DNA of 64,000 nt from Haemaphysalis longicornis (lineage: Eukaryota > Arthropoda > Arachnida > Ixodida > Ixodidae), in NCBI GenBank assembly GCA_013339765.2, contig CM023450.1:190730688-190794687 (forward strand), given 5' to 3'. The position numbers and the translations under genes were made by a program. Positions 22,997-32,880 of the stretch are shown here, piece after piece. The notes beneath the pieces were generated by a model. It did not search any database and was not told the origin of the DNA. It worked only from the letters and a program-made list of their open reading frames with translations. The stretch's first letter is position 1; every line of letters begins with the position of its first letter.

Positions 22997-23886
22997 AGCG
23001 GTATTCACACGACGGAGCGTTTCAGCGGAGAAATCGGAGGGAGGTCGTGACGTCACCGCAGGCGGACTTCCGCTCGGCAAACTCCTTCGCTCACACGGAG
23101 GATGCGACTGTCGGACGGACATCAGTGTTTGCAGTCGCCTATTTCTAAAGCAGAGCTGCCGTAGCACCACCGATTCCGCGACGGCGGCAATTTGTGCTAA
23201 AGCCCATACGTACTGATCCTGTCAGCCGCCCTAAGATTGGCCGTGGACGCGATGCAGGCGCTGCCGCGGGTAGAGAGCGGCGCGGGACGCGCGAGGCAGG
23301 AGGTGGGGATACGCGCGCTGGGAGCAGCCGGCCGGTCCGCCTACGGGCCCGCATACAGATGTTTCGATTTCCGCTCTCGCAAGCGGCGCAGATGGCGATT
23401 TTTAATGCAACTTTCCATCCCTTTATTACCCCTTTTCTCGTAAGTGCAGCTATTTTGCGCCTAGGGGAGCGATAACAAGCTATCACTCGAGCTACCTGCG
23501 CCGGCCTGCGCCATTTCGCGGCCGCGGCCGCCGCTCGCCAAGCGACCGTGCTGGTGGTATACATTCCTCCATGGTGGTATACGCAGCTCGCTGAGTGCGC
23601 CTGTCGTGTACGCGGCGCATTTTTGCGTCCAGTGTAATAAGAAGGAATAAAAATAGCGTGCCTACAACCGCTCTAGAACTTGAGCCGCGGCCAGCTGCCC
23701 GACGAGCAGACGAAATCCCGCCGCCTCCGCCACCAAGCGTCGGATCGCTTGTAGCTCGCGAGCAGAAGCTCCGACCTCCGACCTCCGATTGTAGCGGTGC
23801 GCCTAAGAGAAACCGTGACGTAAAGGTCACGTGATACGCACTCCTAGGAGCCACAGCGCGCATTTCTCTGTCGTGTGAATACCCCT
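22997..23886. mobile_element. Harbinger-type MITE, 890 bp
   Basis: The element starts AGCGGTATTCACACGAC (22,997-23,013) and ends with the inverse, GTCGTGTGAATACCCCT (23,870-23,886). This is a 17-bp terminal inverted repeat with one mismatch. Identical TAA triplets flank it (22,994-22,996 and 23,887-23,889), as expected for the 3-bp TWA-type duplications of PIF/Harbinger elements. The interior is GC-rich with no transposase, so it is non-autonomous. A diverged inverted relative occupies 14.7-15.56 kb. Confidence 0.75.
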
Positions 23887-23889
23887 TAA

Positions 23890-24115
23890 AAAGCGTGTTC
23901 GCACCAGGACAAGGGTCTGCTGATTCTGGCCTGTGCCCATTGCCCGCAAGCAGTCGGTGCTTGTGGCAACAGCACGCCAACGAGAACTCGCTAGCGCGTC
24001 TGTGTCAGTCTGCGCGCGTTCTGCGAATTCGTTCGTGGAGCAGTGAACGTTACGGCCCAAAAATGGTGAACTCAGTATAGAAAACATCAGCTGAAAACGA
24101 AAAATCAACTTACAA
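23890..24115. other. No supportable gene
   Basis: Short unassigned interval. Confidence 0.6.
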
Positions 24116-24119
24116 AAAA

Positions 24120-24225
24120 AAAGAATGTAACATCGTGGATTCGAACTCGTGCCTTGCAAAACCGAAGATCTAGCGCTCCAGACCTCTAGGCCACTACCCA
24201 GAGCTGCCGTTGGTGCAAATATAAG
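24120..24225 (-). repeat. tRNA-like (SINE-type) fragment
   Basis: On the minus strand a TGGCCTAGAGGTCTGGAGCG segment resembles a tRNA A box, and GAGTTCGAATCC is a near-perfect B box, with spacing close to that of a tRNA. The acceptor and T stems do not pair properly, and an oligo-T run (plus-strand oligo-A) follows. This fits a tRNA-derived SINE head or a tRNA pseudogene rather than a functional tRNA. Confidence 0.5.
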
Positions 24226-24229
24226 GTAT

Positions 24230-25015
24230 TTAATGTACACCCGGTTTACACTTTTATTTAGTTTAGCATTTCAAGCAGCTTAGGCGACTATTTGTTGTAT
24301 AGCGCTCGTGCAGTAGGCTGTTACCTAAACTTCCACAATATCTCACTTCTAGCAATTGCATTTCTTAGACGGAAAGCGTTCGCAGATGTGTGGTCGTGCT
24401 GCTGACCGCTGTGCTTGTTCACCCAAGCGCAAAAAAAGTTCTTCCTGCTCCCTAGTTTTACACTGTACGGTAAATGTTTCAGTGGATTTTATTTCCTTAG
24501 AATACCTATATTGACTTCGCTGACTCTTCTCCCGCCTTCAAGATTTTACTAATAGCGTACCAGTCAGCGAAGCGTCGCATGTGTGCTTGTGCAGCGCTTG
24601 TGTGGGGCGACCTGGTTTTGGGGCTTGATGCAGTGTACAAACTAACAAAGCAAAGAAAGGCACATTCTTCCATTCACAAACGTGTCGTGGCTTAGTTTCA
24701 ACTGAGCGAATGAATTGCGGTGACCAGTCGGCGGCCGGCGGACTCAACGCTGGGTTCGACTGACTCTGTCTGAAGGTCGGCGAGCCATGGAGTAGCGCAG
24801 TCAAGCCAAGTCATTTCCTCCTGACGTCACAAGAAAACGCCGCAGAAAATGGGCGAGGATGGAGAGAGGAGGACAGCATTTTCGAATTGATTTTCTACTA
24901 AATAAATTCGCGTAAACGCATTCAGAGTGGTCGAAACATGGCCTATAGAGTCCTGACTACAGTTTGCGCTAGTAATACCGCAATGTTTACAAATCACTTC
25001 AGTGTCCTTTAAAAG
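24230..25015. other. No supportable gene
   Basis: Unassigned. The end TTCAGTGTCCTTTAA near 25,000 resembles the terminus of a dispersed tick element, but no partner end was found. Confidence 0.5.
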
Positions 25016-25019
25016 CAAA

Positions 25020-26355
25020 ATATCCGGTCTTGATTTTTAACAAATCATTGACATCCGCTACGGTGCCGAAAGAATGGAAAAAGGCCAAAATTATTCCCGT
25101 TCCCGAATAGGTCGCCATGACAACGGAGTCAAACTTTCGACCAATTTCTTTAACTTGGTTAGTAAGCAAGCTGCTGGAGCACAGTATCTTAAAGCACATA
25201 ACTACACACCTAGAACGTGAACATATCTTATCACCTTGCCAACACGGTTATAGCAAGGGACCATCGATAGTAACCCAACTTGTAGAACTAACGCACGATA
25301 TATCTGTAGGAATAGATAACCAAAATCATGTTGACGGGATCGTCTTGGACCTTTCAAAGGCGTTCAGTCAGGTACGACACAATAAACAAAAAAAACTTTA
25401 ATGTGTTCTCGGCGGGGACGACATGATTTGCGGGATAAAAAACTGCATAGCCAACCGTTTGCAATACGTAGAATACAATGGCAAATTGTCTACAATAACT
25501 CATGTCACATCCGCAGTTCTCCAGGCTTTTTTGGTGGCCTAAATCTTATTTCTTAATTATATAACTTACCTGCCTTCCAGTATTGCAGCCAACATTGAAT
25601 TATTTGCTGACGATTGCGCAATTTACCCTGAAACTAGCACTATGGAAGACATCTGATAATACAATCTGAACTGAGCTCTGTTTATTGCTGGCGTAAAGTA
25701 TGGCGAATGTTCCCTAAGGTAAAAAAATTGCGCTACTTTTTCAATACAAAGAAAAAACAGGTACAAACACATTTATGACAAATAATAGTCCTATAGGCTG
25801 GTGCACCACCCGTAATACATGAAACTGATAGTTACGCAAGACTTCAGATGGGATACCCACATAAATCATATCGTGTCGCCCTAAGAAGACACCTGCGATC
25901 AGGACCACCAGATACAACGCAATTAGCCTACCACGCTTTTGTGAGACCCTCACTCGAATACTTTGACACTACCTGGTTCCCGTATGCGCATATCTGGTTC
26001 CCGTATGCACACCCAGTACACACAATAAACCAAGCGATACACCAAAAGCAAATAGTGGCATTTATAATCGGTGTGACACTACTTCACCAAGGTAACTGAC
26101 GGAGAACGCCGGAATCCTCACCATACAGAATCGTTCGAAACTAACGCGTTTAAAACTCTTGTATCAACTCCGTCATCAAAATTCAGGCATTGATACTTTA
26201 AATTATATCACGAGGACAGAAACGAGGCCCAATCGGCACAATCAAATAACTTTCAAAGAATACAATTATCGCACCGCTTGCCTTGAATACGCCTTCCTCC
26301 CACTAGCTATAAGAGAGTGAACGGGTACTGTACTCGACGATTACTGGTAGCGCAT
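25020..26355 (+). pseudogene. Non-LTR reverse transcriptase remnant (CR1-like LINE)
   Basis: Reverse transcriptase of a LINE, which would copy element RNA at a nicked target. The conceptual product runs VPKEWKKAKIIPVPE, FRPISLTWLVSKLLEHSIL, HGYSKGPSIVTQL, VLDLSKAFSQVRHNK (motif A Asp), then after breaks YLPASIAANIELFADDC with the FADD catalytic box. The C-terminal connection follows: LRRHLRSGPPDTTQLAYHAF, VRPSLEYFDTTWFPY and FLPLAIRE. There are many stops and frameshifts, and segments between motifs A and C are missing. The endonuclease is absent, so it is 5'-truncated. The clade is tentative. The (TAAA)n tract at 26.84 kb may be its 3' tail. Confidence 0.8.
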
Positions 26356-26843
26356 CCATGTAAGTCATTCCTGAAAAGCTAGCTGAAAACGACTTACATA
26401 ACACGAGTAACCAAACCCCCCCCCCCGTCAGATCGACGAGTAACCTAAGCCGTATCCAGTATGTTGTACAAGGTATTTCCTTCTCTCCTCTCTAGCTCAC
26501 TTCTGATGTCACTGTTACTGAGTAGTTCTTCTGACAAGAACGTTCCGCTAAACATTCTGGTTTGGTTTGTTCTTCAAGCGCTGCCTGTAAAATATATTCT
26601 CCAAGTTCTGTCTGTTAAGCCTGCATTGCAGTTGCTTTTGTTTTGTTGATTTTTTTCCCTGAATTTGGTTACGCTCGACGCCTGTGATTTCAGATTTCAT
26701 ATTTGCTATCTTAACCTTCGCTTTTCACGTAGAAAACCTGACTCGCATGTTTACACCCTTGTTTTTCTGTAGGAACGAAAACCACGCTTGTATTTTGTGT
26801 ATTTCAAGCGACTCTATCGCCCTAGCTGCAAAAATCGTAGGTT
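26356..26843 (+). other. Probable 3' untranslated part of the CR1-like LINE
   Basis: There is no coding signature between the last reverse-transcriptase motifs and the (TAAA)n tract. Its position makes it the likely element 3' UTR, though an 11-nt C run (26,416-26,426) hints at damage or an assembly problem. Confidence 0.4.
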
Positions 26844-26847
26844 AAAA

Positions 26848-26922
<75 letters not shown>

Positions 26923-26924
26923 AA
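26844..26924 (+). repeat. (TAAA)n microsatellite, probable LINE tail
   Basis: About 20 copies of AAAT/TAAA run without interruption. LINEs of the CR1-like type often end in short tandem tails, and the same motif ends the LINE piece at 31.9 kb. Confidence 0.85.
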
Positions 26925-29900
26925 ACCAATAAATAAAATATACTCAAGAGGAAGAGGGTATCTTGTAGTGAGTGAAGGATGCTTCTGTATGCAATACTAA
27001 TGGCACAGTTGCGAAAGGTTATGCGTGGAACTAATTCTAGCAGCCTATCTGCAGCGGTATGCATGCCAGTGGCAAACGTGGTACTACTGTACAACGTTGT
27101 ACTCGAGCTAATGGAAAGTGCAACTTAGGTTGTAAGGGGCTGCAGAGGATTTGGCAAAACACAATAGTAGCCCCGTTCTTTTAGAAGGGCTCGCACTTTC
27201 GCAAGATGCACTTAGCCAGAGCGAAGTATTGCCGGGCGTTATATTAATGCATTTAAAATTTGCATAAAGATTGTTCGTTCATTCCGATGTCGAAGAATGA
27301 GAGTCCCACCAAGCATTTCAAAATTAAAATCCTCCCTGCAGACTTTATGGCTCTTTTTGAACAGTAAAAAAGATTCTGAGCTTTCAATGAACGTTTCCTC
27401 TGCGCAACCCAACCGTTCCAACTCTGCTTATCTATCTGTACCAGACGTGCCCAAACATGCGACTGGTTTCGACGTCAAAACCGGCAAATTTGGATTCAAG
27501 CAGGTTCTTGACAGCATTGACACGCGTATCAGAACCCTTTATTTCTTGCTATTGAACGATGGAAGCATTTAAACACACAATTGTAGGCGTGAGACTCGGG
27601 TAGTCCCGAATTCCGCAATCGCAACGAAAAAAAAACACGTCTGGGAGACGACCGCAACTCTACACTTTTATTTGGGGTTTGTGGATGCTCCCCAAGCTAT
27701 TAAACGTTTTCATCTTTTATAAGGTGTATAGAGCTTGGGTGAGGCGTTTCCGTAATAGAAGCAAGTATATAGTATTGTGTTTTTTTCTTGCTACCACCAA
27801 ATCACGGCGTAGGCACCCTGTTGTGTGCTTCGTACCATAGGAGTGAAACCCCGGTACTATCTCTCAGTGAAAGCAATACTGCTCCAATTAAAGGCGTTTT
27901 GTTGAATGCGGCCGGAACACTCGACGCATGGTAGTTCAGTCGTTGAGCAACATCAGTTGTATAGCGCGGTGCTGCCCCGGTGCTCCACGAAGGCACGAGA
28001 AGAGCGCTGACATTTCACAAGACAGAGTGAAACGATTCTCCGCTAGTCTGAGCAAAGGGCGGATGCCCCTTTACTTGCAGCACATTTTCTACTCCTCAGA
28101 TGTGCCAGTGAATACAAAATATCCTGTCTGTTATTTTAGGTATTAGAGTAGACCTGTTAAAATATTGGCTATTACCTTTACTGCGCGAGTCGACAGGTGT
28201 GCAGAAAAAAAGATGTCGCAGAAAAAATGCAATCTTGTCGCAAAGCTAACTCTCTGGTGAGGTCTCCGTAGATTTTAACCCAAAACAGGCATCATGAACA
28301 AAATACCACTAAAATATTGCCCCTAAGACGGCTCTTCGTTACGTCATTTCATTCACTTGTCATGGTTTTAGATGAAGTTGCAAACGTTACAGAATTCCCT
28401 GCAGCTCTAAAGACACGGCCGTGTAAGAAAGGAGCTTAAGTACAGAAAACGGCTTTAACTCCTGCACCGTCGAAAGTATCCTGAAACAAATATTCAGACA
28501 ATTAACCGCTGAGACGACTCTAACCATAGACCGTTTCATCTACTTTTTTCTAATAACGCAATTTCACAATGAACTTGTAAATAATGTGTACTTGCCGTCT
28601 GCTCTCAATACACGGGCTTGCACGGGTGGGAAACGAATAGCCTCATTCTTGGCCGCTAAATTAAAACTACAGTCCTTCGAAGCAAAGTGTTTTTGAGTAC
28701 GTGTGCTAGAGAGGAAACTTTACCTAGGAATGCATGTCGCCGTGGTGTGTTGTGGGAAGACCAGTGCTACTGACTTGGCACGTCTGTCGAATTGTTAAGT
28801 GTCTCATTGGGTTTGATTTCCTCAGTATGCATTGCCATATTTACGAGGTAGCCGAACTCGTTGGAGATCACTTCGCTTCTCTCGCTTTGCGTGGAAACTG
28901 GAAATTCGCTCCGTTTGTTCATGCTAAGACAGCGGTGCTTTAATAAAGCAAGTGGGATAAGTTGTGCCGGAGAGGGGTCATACTTTCACGTTCACATCAG
29001 AACAAACCCACAATGTAGTACGCTAGTTTGTGGATAAAGAGTGCTCTCTTCTAGGTTTTTTTTCAGTAGCAGTACATATGTTAACAGCGGCCGTAAACCT
29101 GTACTGAGCGGGTAAATAATCGCCGCCAAAGTTGCAGCACACGGTCTGTGCACCAGTTCACCGCGAAGGCGATGCTTTTAAACGTACACGCATTTAATCA
29201 TTTGAACCTTTAAAACAATTTATTATTGAAATAATGGCAATATAACAGTTTTAATCACTATTCTCCCAATTTTTCACATTATTATTGAATACAAGTATGG
29301 TCTGCTGAATAGTAGGGACAACCGTCCCGGCAGACTCTCATTAGATGGAATTAAACTTACTTTCAATTTCCTGAGCTTTAAAACACCGTGTTCCAATTTA
29401 TACTTCTACGGTTACAGCCTATTCTTTGCGTGGTTTAGCACGGTATATGAAATTGCGGCCACTAAAACGTTTCAATCCAAGCCAATGATGAAACTAAGGC
29501 GAGCGTACGGTGTGATGGCGGCCCATGACGACACAGACGGGCTTGGTGTTACCCGCATAGACACCAGCGCCAGATTCCTTTCTAGTGTATATTTTGCAAA
29601 CGCTATCATTCGACGTTTCATTCAGCGAATTAACTAGAAAGTACGCTCACTCGCAAATTACAAAAATATACTTGTTTCGTGCACTTCTCGAACTGCGCCC
29701 AGATTCGCTGGTCATCCTTTTGCTCAGATTGAAATTGCGCTGAATTTTATTACTGCTTATTTGTTAGTAACGCTAGCAGGCACAATCTCTGAAGCACGAG
29801 GAAAATCCGAGCACACCGAGAGCGAGAGGGTTGAGTTAATGTTGTCCAAAATTCACGAAGAATCATAACGCTAATGTCTACCTCCACAAGTGTCTGGTGG

Positions 29901-30668
29901 CGCGACCAGGAAATCAAGAAATTTTTGAAACAGCAAGCTAGGATTTTTGGTAAATTAGCAATCAAACCGCCTCCTTTTTGCGTACTGACAATGTGTTGCC
30001 GAGATGGAGACCAGGAAGCACAAAAAGAAAATATAACTACGTTAAACTAACTGAAAAGAACGGTTCTACTTTGCAAAATAAAAGGTGTGCAGGTTACACA
30101 TAAATAGATGTTTTTTACACGCAGAGTACCGCCTGAGAAAGCGACGCAACAAAAAGAACTTATTAAAACTCGCTGATGAAAACATGGGGGTTAACCACAA
30201 GCACGGAGCTGAGTTACAAAAAAAAACATCCCTACTCAAAAGCGACGAGATAGCGGAGAGTGCTAGCATAAAACGTGGGCGGCACTGCAGCGGATGGGGA
30301 TACTCCTATTTTTATTACTTTCGTTTGTAAAAAAATCCTGTAAATTTCGAGATAACATGTTTTCGTTTTTTTTGGCCAGCAGTAAAGATATCGGCTTTGT
30401 ACTGCCACCGTAACCTTCCAGAAAACCCTAAGGGGACTCTGTAACACCTTCGATAAACGCTTTCACTCTTCCCTTTGCGTCTGGAAGCACAGCGACAGCT
30501 ATAGTTATCACCAGCGCGGAGCGACACTGTGTGATTTGGTCGTCGCAGCAGAAATATCCCTCTCGGTTTCTGCTTTGCTTTTCTGGCTTTCATTTACAGC
30601 AAAGCTGTATACCCCTCCTCCCTTACGGTTTCATCGGCGGGGGTAAAAGATCTCCGTGGGTAAACATG
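26925..30668. other. No supportable gene
   Basis: Some 3.7 kb of AT-rich DNA with only short frames. The single recognisable item is 28,400-28,540, a diverged copy of the 20.8-kb segment (ACAGAAAACGGCTTTAACT ... GACAATTAACCGCTGAGACG). I see no transposon ends or RNA genes. Confidence 0.5.
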
Positions 30669-30671
30669 CCG

Positions 30672-30988
30672 AAGCGCCAAGGACTAAGACACCGAGCGCA
30701 TGCGTCAGGCAAATGGGGCGTAGAGCATGTAGCTCGGAATTCCTTATAGGAAACCACAGAACAAACATCAAAACCTCATTATGGATGACAAGGAGCCTGT
30801 GATCAATGAAACCTGCCCACCATGTGTTCCTGGTAAAGTATATGTTTGCAGATTCTCTTTGAAGGCTAGGCAGGACTAGTGTCACTAGATAGAGCAGTTC
30901 TTGCCCAAGACGCCGAGCGCAGGCGTCAGGTTAGGCAGGACCCAGGAATGGGCGCTAGAAAAGCTGAGCGTGGTTTCAGTAGATAAGC
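30672..30988 (+). pseudogene. Second basic, charged-repeat protein fragment
   Basis: Two pieces share the repeat seen at 5.4 kb: AKD-DTERMRQAN (near 30,675-30,715, with an internal stop) and LAQDAERRRQVRQDPGMGAR (near 30,900-30,960, ending in a TAA). Between them lies unrelated or decayed sequence. This is probably a broken member of the same mobile coding repeat, with function unknown. Confidence 0.35.
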
Positions 30989-30994
30989 TATTAG

Positions 30995-31380
30995 AGTACC
31001 GCCACTGAGGCATGCCACTCAGCAACGGCGGCCAATTTGTCGTTCATAACTTTTGCGTGATTGCCCAGTACCTGGCCTCGCCGTTTACTTTGACCATGGC
31101 GATTGTTAAGAAGGCTTCCAAAGATGGATCAAAACGTCATCTTTGACACACTTCTGCTTCTGAAATGCTGTTGCACGCGTTACCTTTCCTGCGGATTCGG
31201 GAGGACGCGGATTTGGGAGCTGCTGAGCCGGGCGGACAAGCTAAGCCTACCAGAGTTGACCGACTAAAACGCACTCCAACAACATGGCGGCGCTCATGAA
31301 CCGCCGCAGTGTATGTCACGTAACGCAAACTGACCAACGATCATGGCGGCGGCACAGAACAATAGTACAAAATGTTGCCG
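30995..31380. other. No gene; two YY1-like motifs
   Basis: AACATGGCGGC (about 31,281-31,291) and ATCATGGCGGCGG (about 31,342-31,354) match or nearly match the AANATGGCGGC motif bound by YY1 in animals. No adjoining gene was found, so regulatory meaning is doubtful. Confidence 0.25.
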
Positions 31381-31382
31381 AT

Positions 31383-31696
31383 ACTCTGTACCCTCATCCA
31401 GTGTCACTAGCCGAGCGTAACCGAAAGCGTGCCGAGGCTTCGAAAAACTTTCGACGTCAAATTTCCCGACTTCCGTTGTTCCACATAATATTTCATCACC
31501 ACAATCTGCGTGAAGAACTCATTTTGTCTCCTGTGTACGTTTCTACTCGCCTTTATCATGCTCACAAAGTCGGCATAACATCAACCCGAGCTAACGATTT
31601 TTCTCAGTCGTTTATTCCCCGTACGTCATTAGGGTGGAATCACCTTCCCTCCCCTACAGCAACCATTGTAAATCACACACTTTTCAAAATGCCATA
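31383..31696 (+). pseudogene. LINE reverse transcriptase, C-terminal end
   Basis: The C-terminal stretch of a non-LTR reverse transcriptase reads SLAERNRKRAEASKNFRRQI, then LREELILSPVYVSTRL, HKVGITSTRAND and QSFIPRTSLGWNHLPSP, ending in a stop at 31,694-31,696. The 'F(L/I)PRTSxxWNxLP' end followed by 200 bp of T-rich sequence and an (AATA)n tail is the usual 3' organisation of tick CR1-like LINEs. The upstream catalytic core is missing, so the copy is heavily 5'-truncated. Confidence 0.7.
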
Positions 31697-31926
31697 GTAA
31701 ACATTGCGTTTTTCAGGTTTGTTGTGTGCAGTTATGCTTGCTTGCTGCGTTTGCTTAGTATTGTTTTGTCTATGTTTGTTTAAGATGTCTGTCGATATGT
31801 ATTTCCTTCGCTGCTTTTTTTTTCTTTTTCTTTTCGTTATAATTATGAATGTAACCACTCCCCTCTATAATTTCATTGGCTCTAAGGGTATTACTAATAA
31901 TAAATAAATAAATAAATAAATAAATA
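31697..31926 (+). mobile_element. 3' UTR and (AAAT)n tail of the preceding LINE fragment
   Basis: T-rich 3' UTR followed by TCTAAGGGTATTACTAATAA and a short (TAAA)n tail at 31,896-31,926. The tail motif matches that at 26.84 kb. Confidence 0.6.
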
Positions 31927-31929
31927 TCA

Positions 31930-32165
31930 TACTCTATCCCCATTCATAGTGGTTTAAAACTTTGCCGGACCTCCACGTTCACAGGGCGGGATGGCGGCCT
32001 ATTTTTTTTAAGTGGCAATCGGATATGCTCATTGCTGCTACTGTAGCAAAGCCGGCCAATAGCCACTACCCCGCCATGATGGCGTAGTTCTAGCGGTAGA
32101 AGAACGCCAAAACCGGAAAATAGAGGAAAATATATTGACCAAGTTTCTCAGCAATTTCACAGCAT
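31930..32165. other. No supportable gene
   Basis: Short unassigned interval. Confidence 0.6.
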
Positions 32166-32179
32166 AGAGCAGTAATTTT

Positions 32180-32431
32180 AAATGCGAATGCATTTATTAG
32201 CCGGGGGTTGTCTTGCTCCGTTGGCCGGCGTGCGCCTGCATTCCTCCAGCGCGAGCGCACGTGAGCGCGCGCACGTGCGCTCGCGACTCGTAGTTCTGCC
32301 TTCGTCGTCGTCGTCGTCATCGTCGTAAATGCGAATGCATTTCTTTCGCTGGCGTCGTCGTCGTCGCACGTGCGCTCGCGCCTCGTAGTTCTGCCTTCGT
32401 CGTCGTCGTCGTCGTAAATGCGAATGCATTT
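32180..32431 (+). repeat. Tandem repeat with palindromic AAATGCGAATGCATTT boxes
   Basis: The 16-mer AAATGCGAATGCATTT occurs at 32,180-32,195, 32,327-32,342 and 32,416-32,431. It separates units that share GCACGTGCGCTCGCG, CTCGTAGTTCTGCCTTC and a (GTC)n run. The units are about 147 and 89 bp. The trinucleotide run gives long open frames on the minus strand that are repeat artefacts. Confidence 0.7.
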
Positions 32432-32758
32432 CTGGACGCGGCTATGGAAAGTGTGCGCGTGCGCTCCAAACCCTCTGACCCCATATTCTTGGTTGGCGAC
32501 TTCAACGTTGACGTGCGCAAGAAGAGTGGCGAGTGGCTGGTCGAGTACATGCAGACCAGGCACTCTATGCATTGTCTCTCTGCGGGCTTCGACACGTGCC
32601 CCACTACCATTCACGGGAGTTGCATTGATCTGGTCTTTACGCGAAACTGTGACGCGCGTAGGCTTCTCAAAGACCCTTTGACCGTGCACTTTAGCGATCA
32701 CAAGGCAGTGATTGTGGCCGTCAGGTACAACGATAACACAAACAGGGCTGATGAATAA
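32432..32758 (+). pseudogene. Helentron-type apurinic-like endonuclease, C-terminal part
   Basis: The frame reads DAAMESVRVRSKPSDPIFLV, GDFNVDVRK (metal-binding GDFN), then CPTTIHGSCIDLVFTRN and FSDHKAVIVAVRY (catalytic SDH), and stops at 32,756-32,758. GDFN plus CIDLVF plus SDHKAV is the endonuclease/exonuclease/phosphatase fold. The short C-terminus and the 'TTI..TCIDLVF' phrase are those I know from the endonuclease domain fused to tick Helentron (Helitron-2) Rep/helicase proteins. A LINE endonuclease would usually continue into a reverse transcriptase, which is absent here. The N-terminal half is missing. No stop interrupts the retained part. Confidence 0.6.
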
Positions 32759-32880
32759 ATGATTACGTTCACACACTCGTCATTAATTACGCCATTACTC
32801 GCAACACACTCATCGGTGCACCCAATGCATTCGCATTTCTGCACGATTCCCTTCGGGGAGGTGCGGGGAAATTTTTTTTA
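32759..32880 (+). other. Downstream flank of the Helentron fragment
   Basis: Contains AATGCATTCGCATTT (32,824-32,838), the inverse of the box repeated upstream. A short CCC-TTC-GGG hairpin (about 32,848-32,860) follows. The pair could mark the element 3' end. Confidence 0.4.

Noticed and set aside
24120..24225. A functional tRNA gene with a GTTCGAATCC B box
   Set aside because: The acceptor and T stems do not pair, and an oligo-A/T run follows as in SINEs.
31281..31354. Two YY1-type sites as a host promoter
   Set aside because: No gene or transcript start is identifiable nearby; motifs of this length occur by chance.
32090..32776. A 228-codon minus-strand frame rich in Asp and Thr
   Set aside because: It is antisense to the Helentron endonuclease and runs through a GTC trinucleotide repeat.
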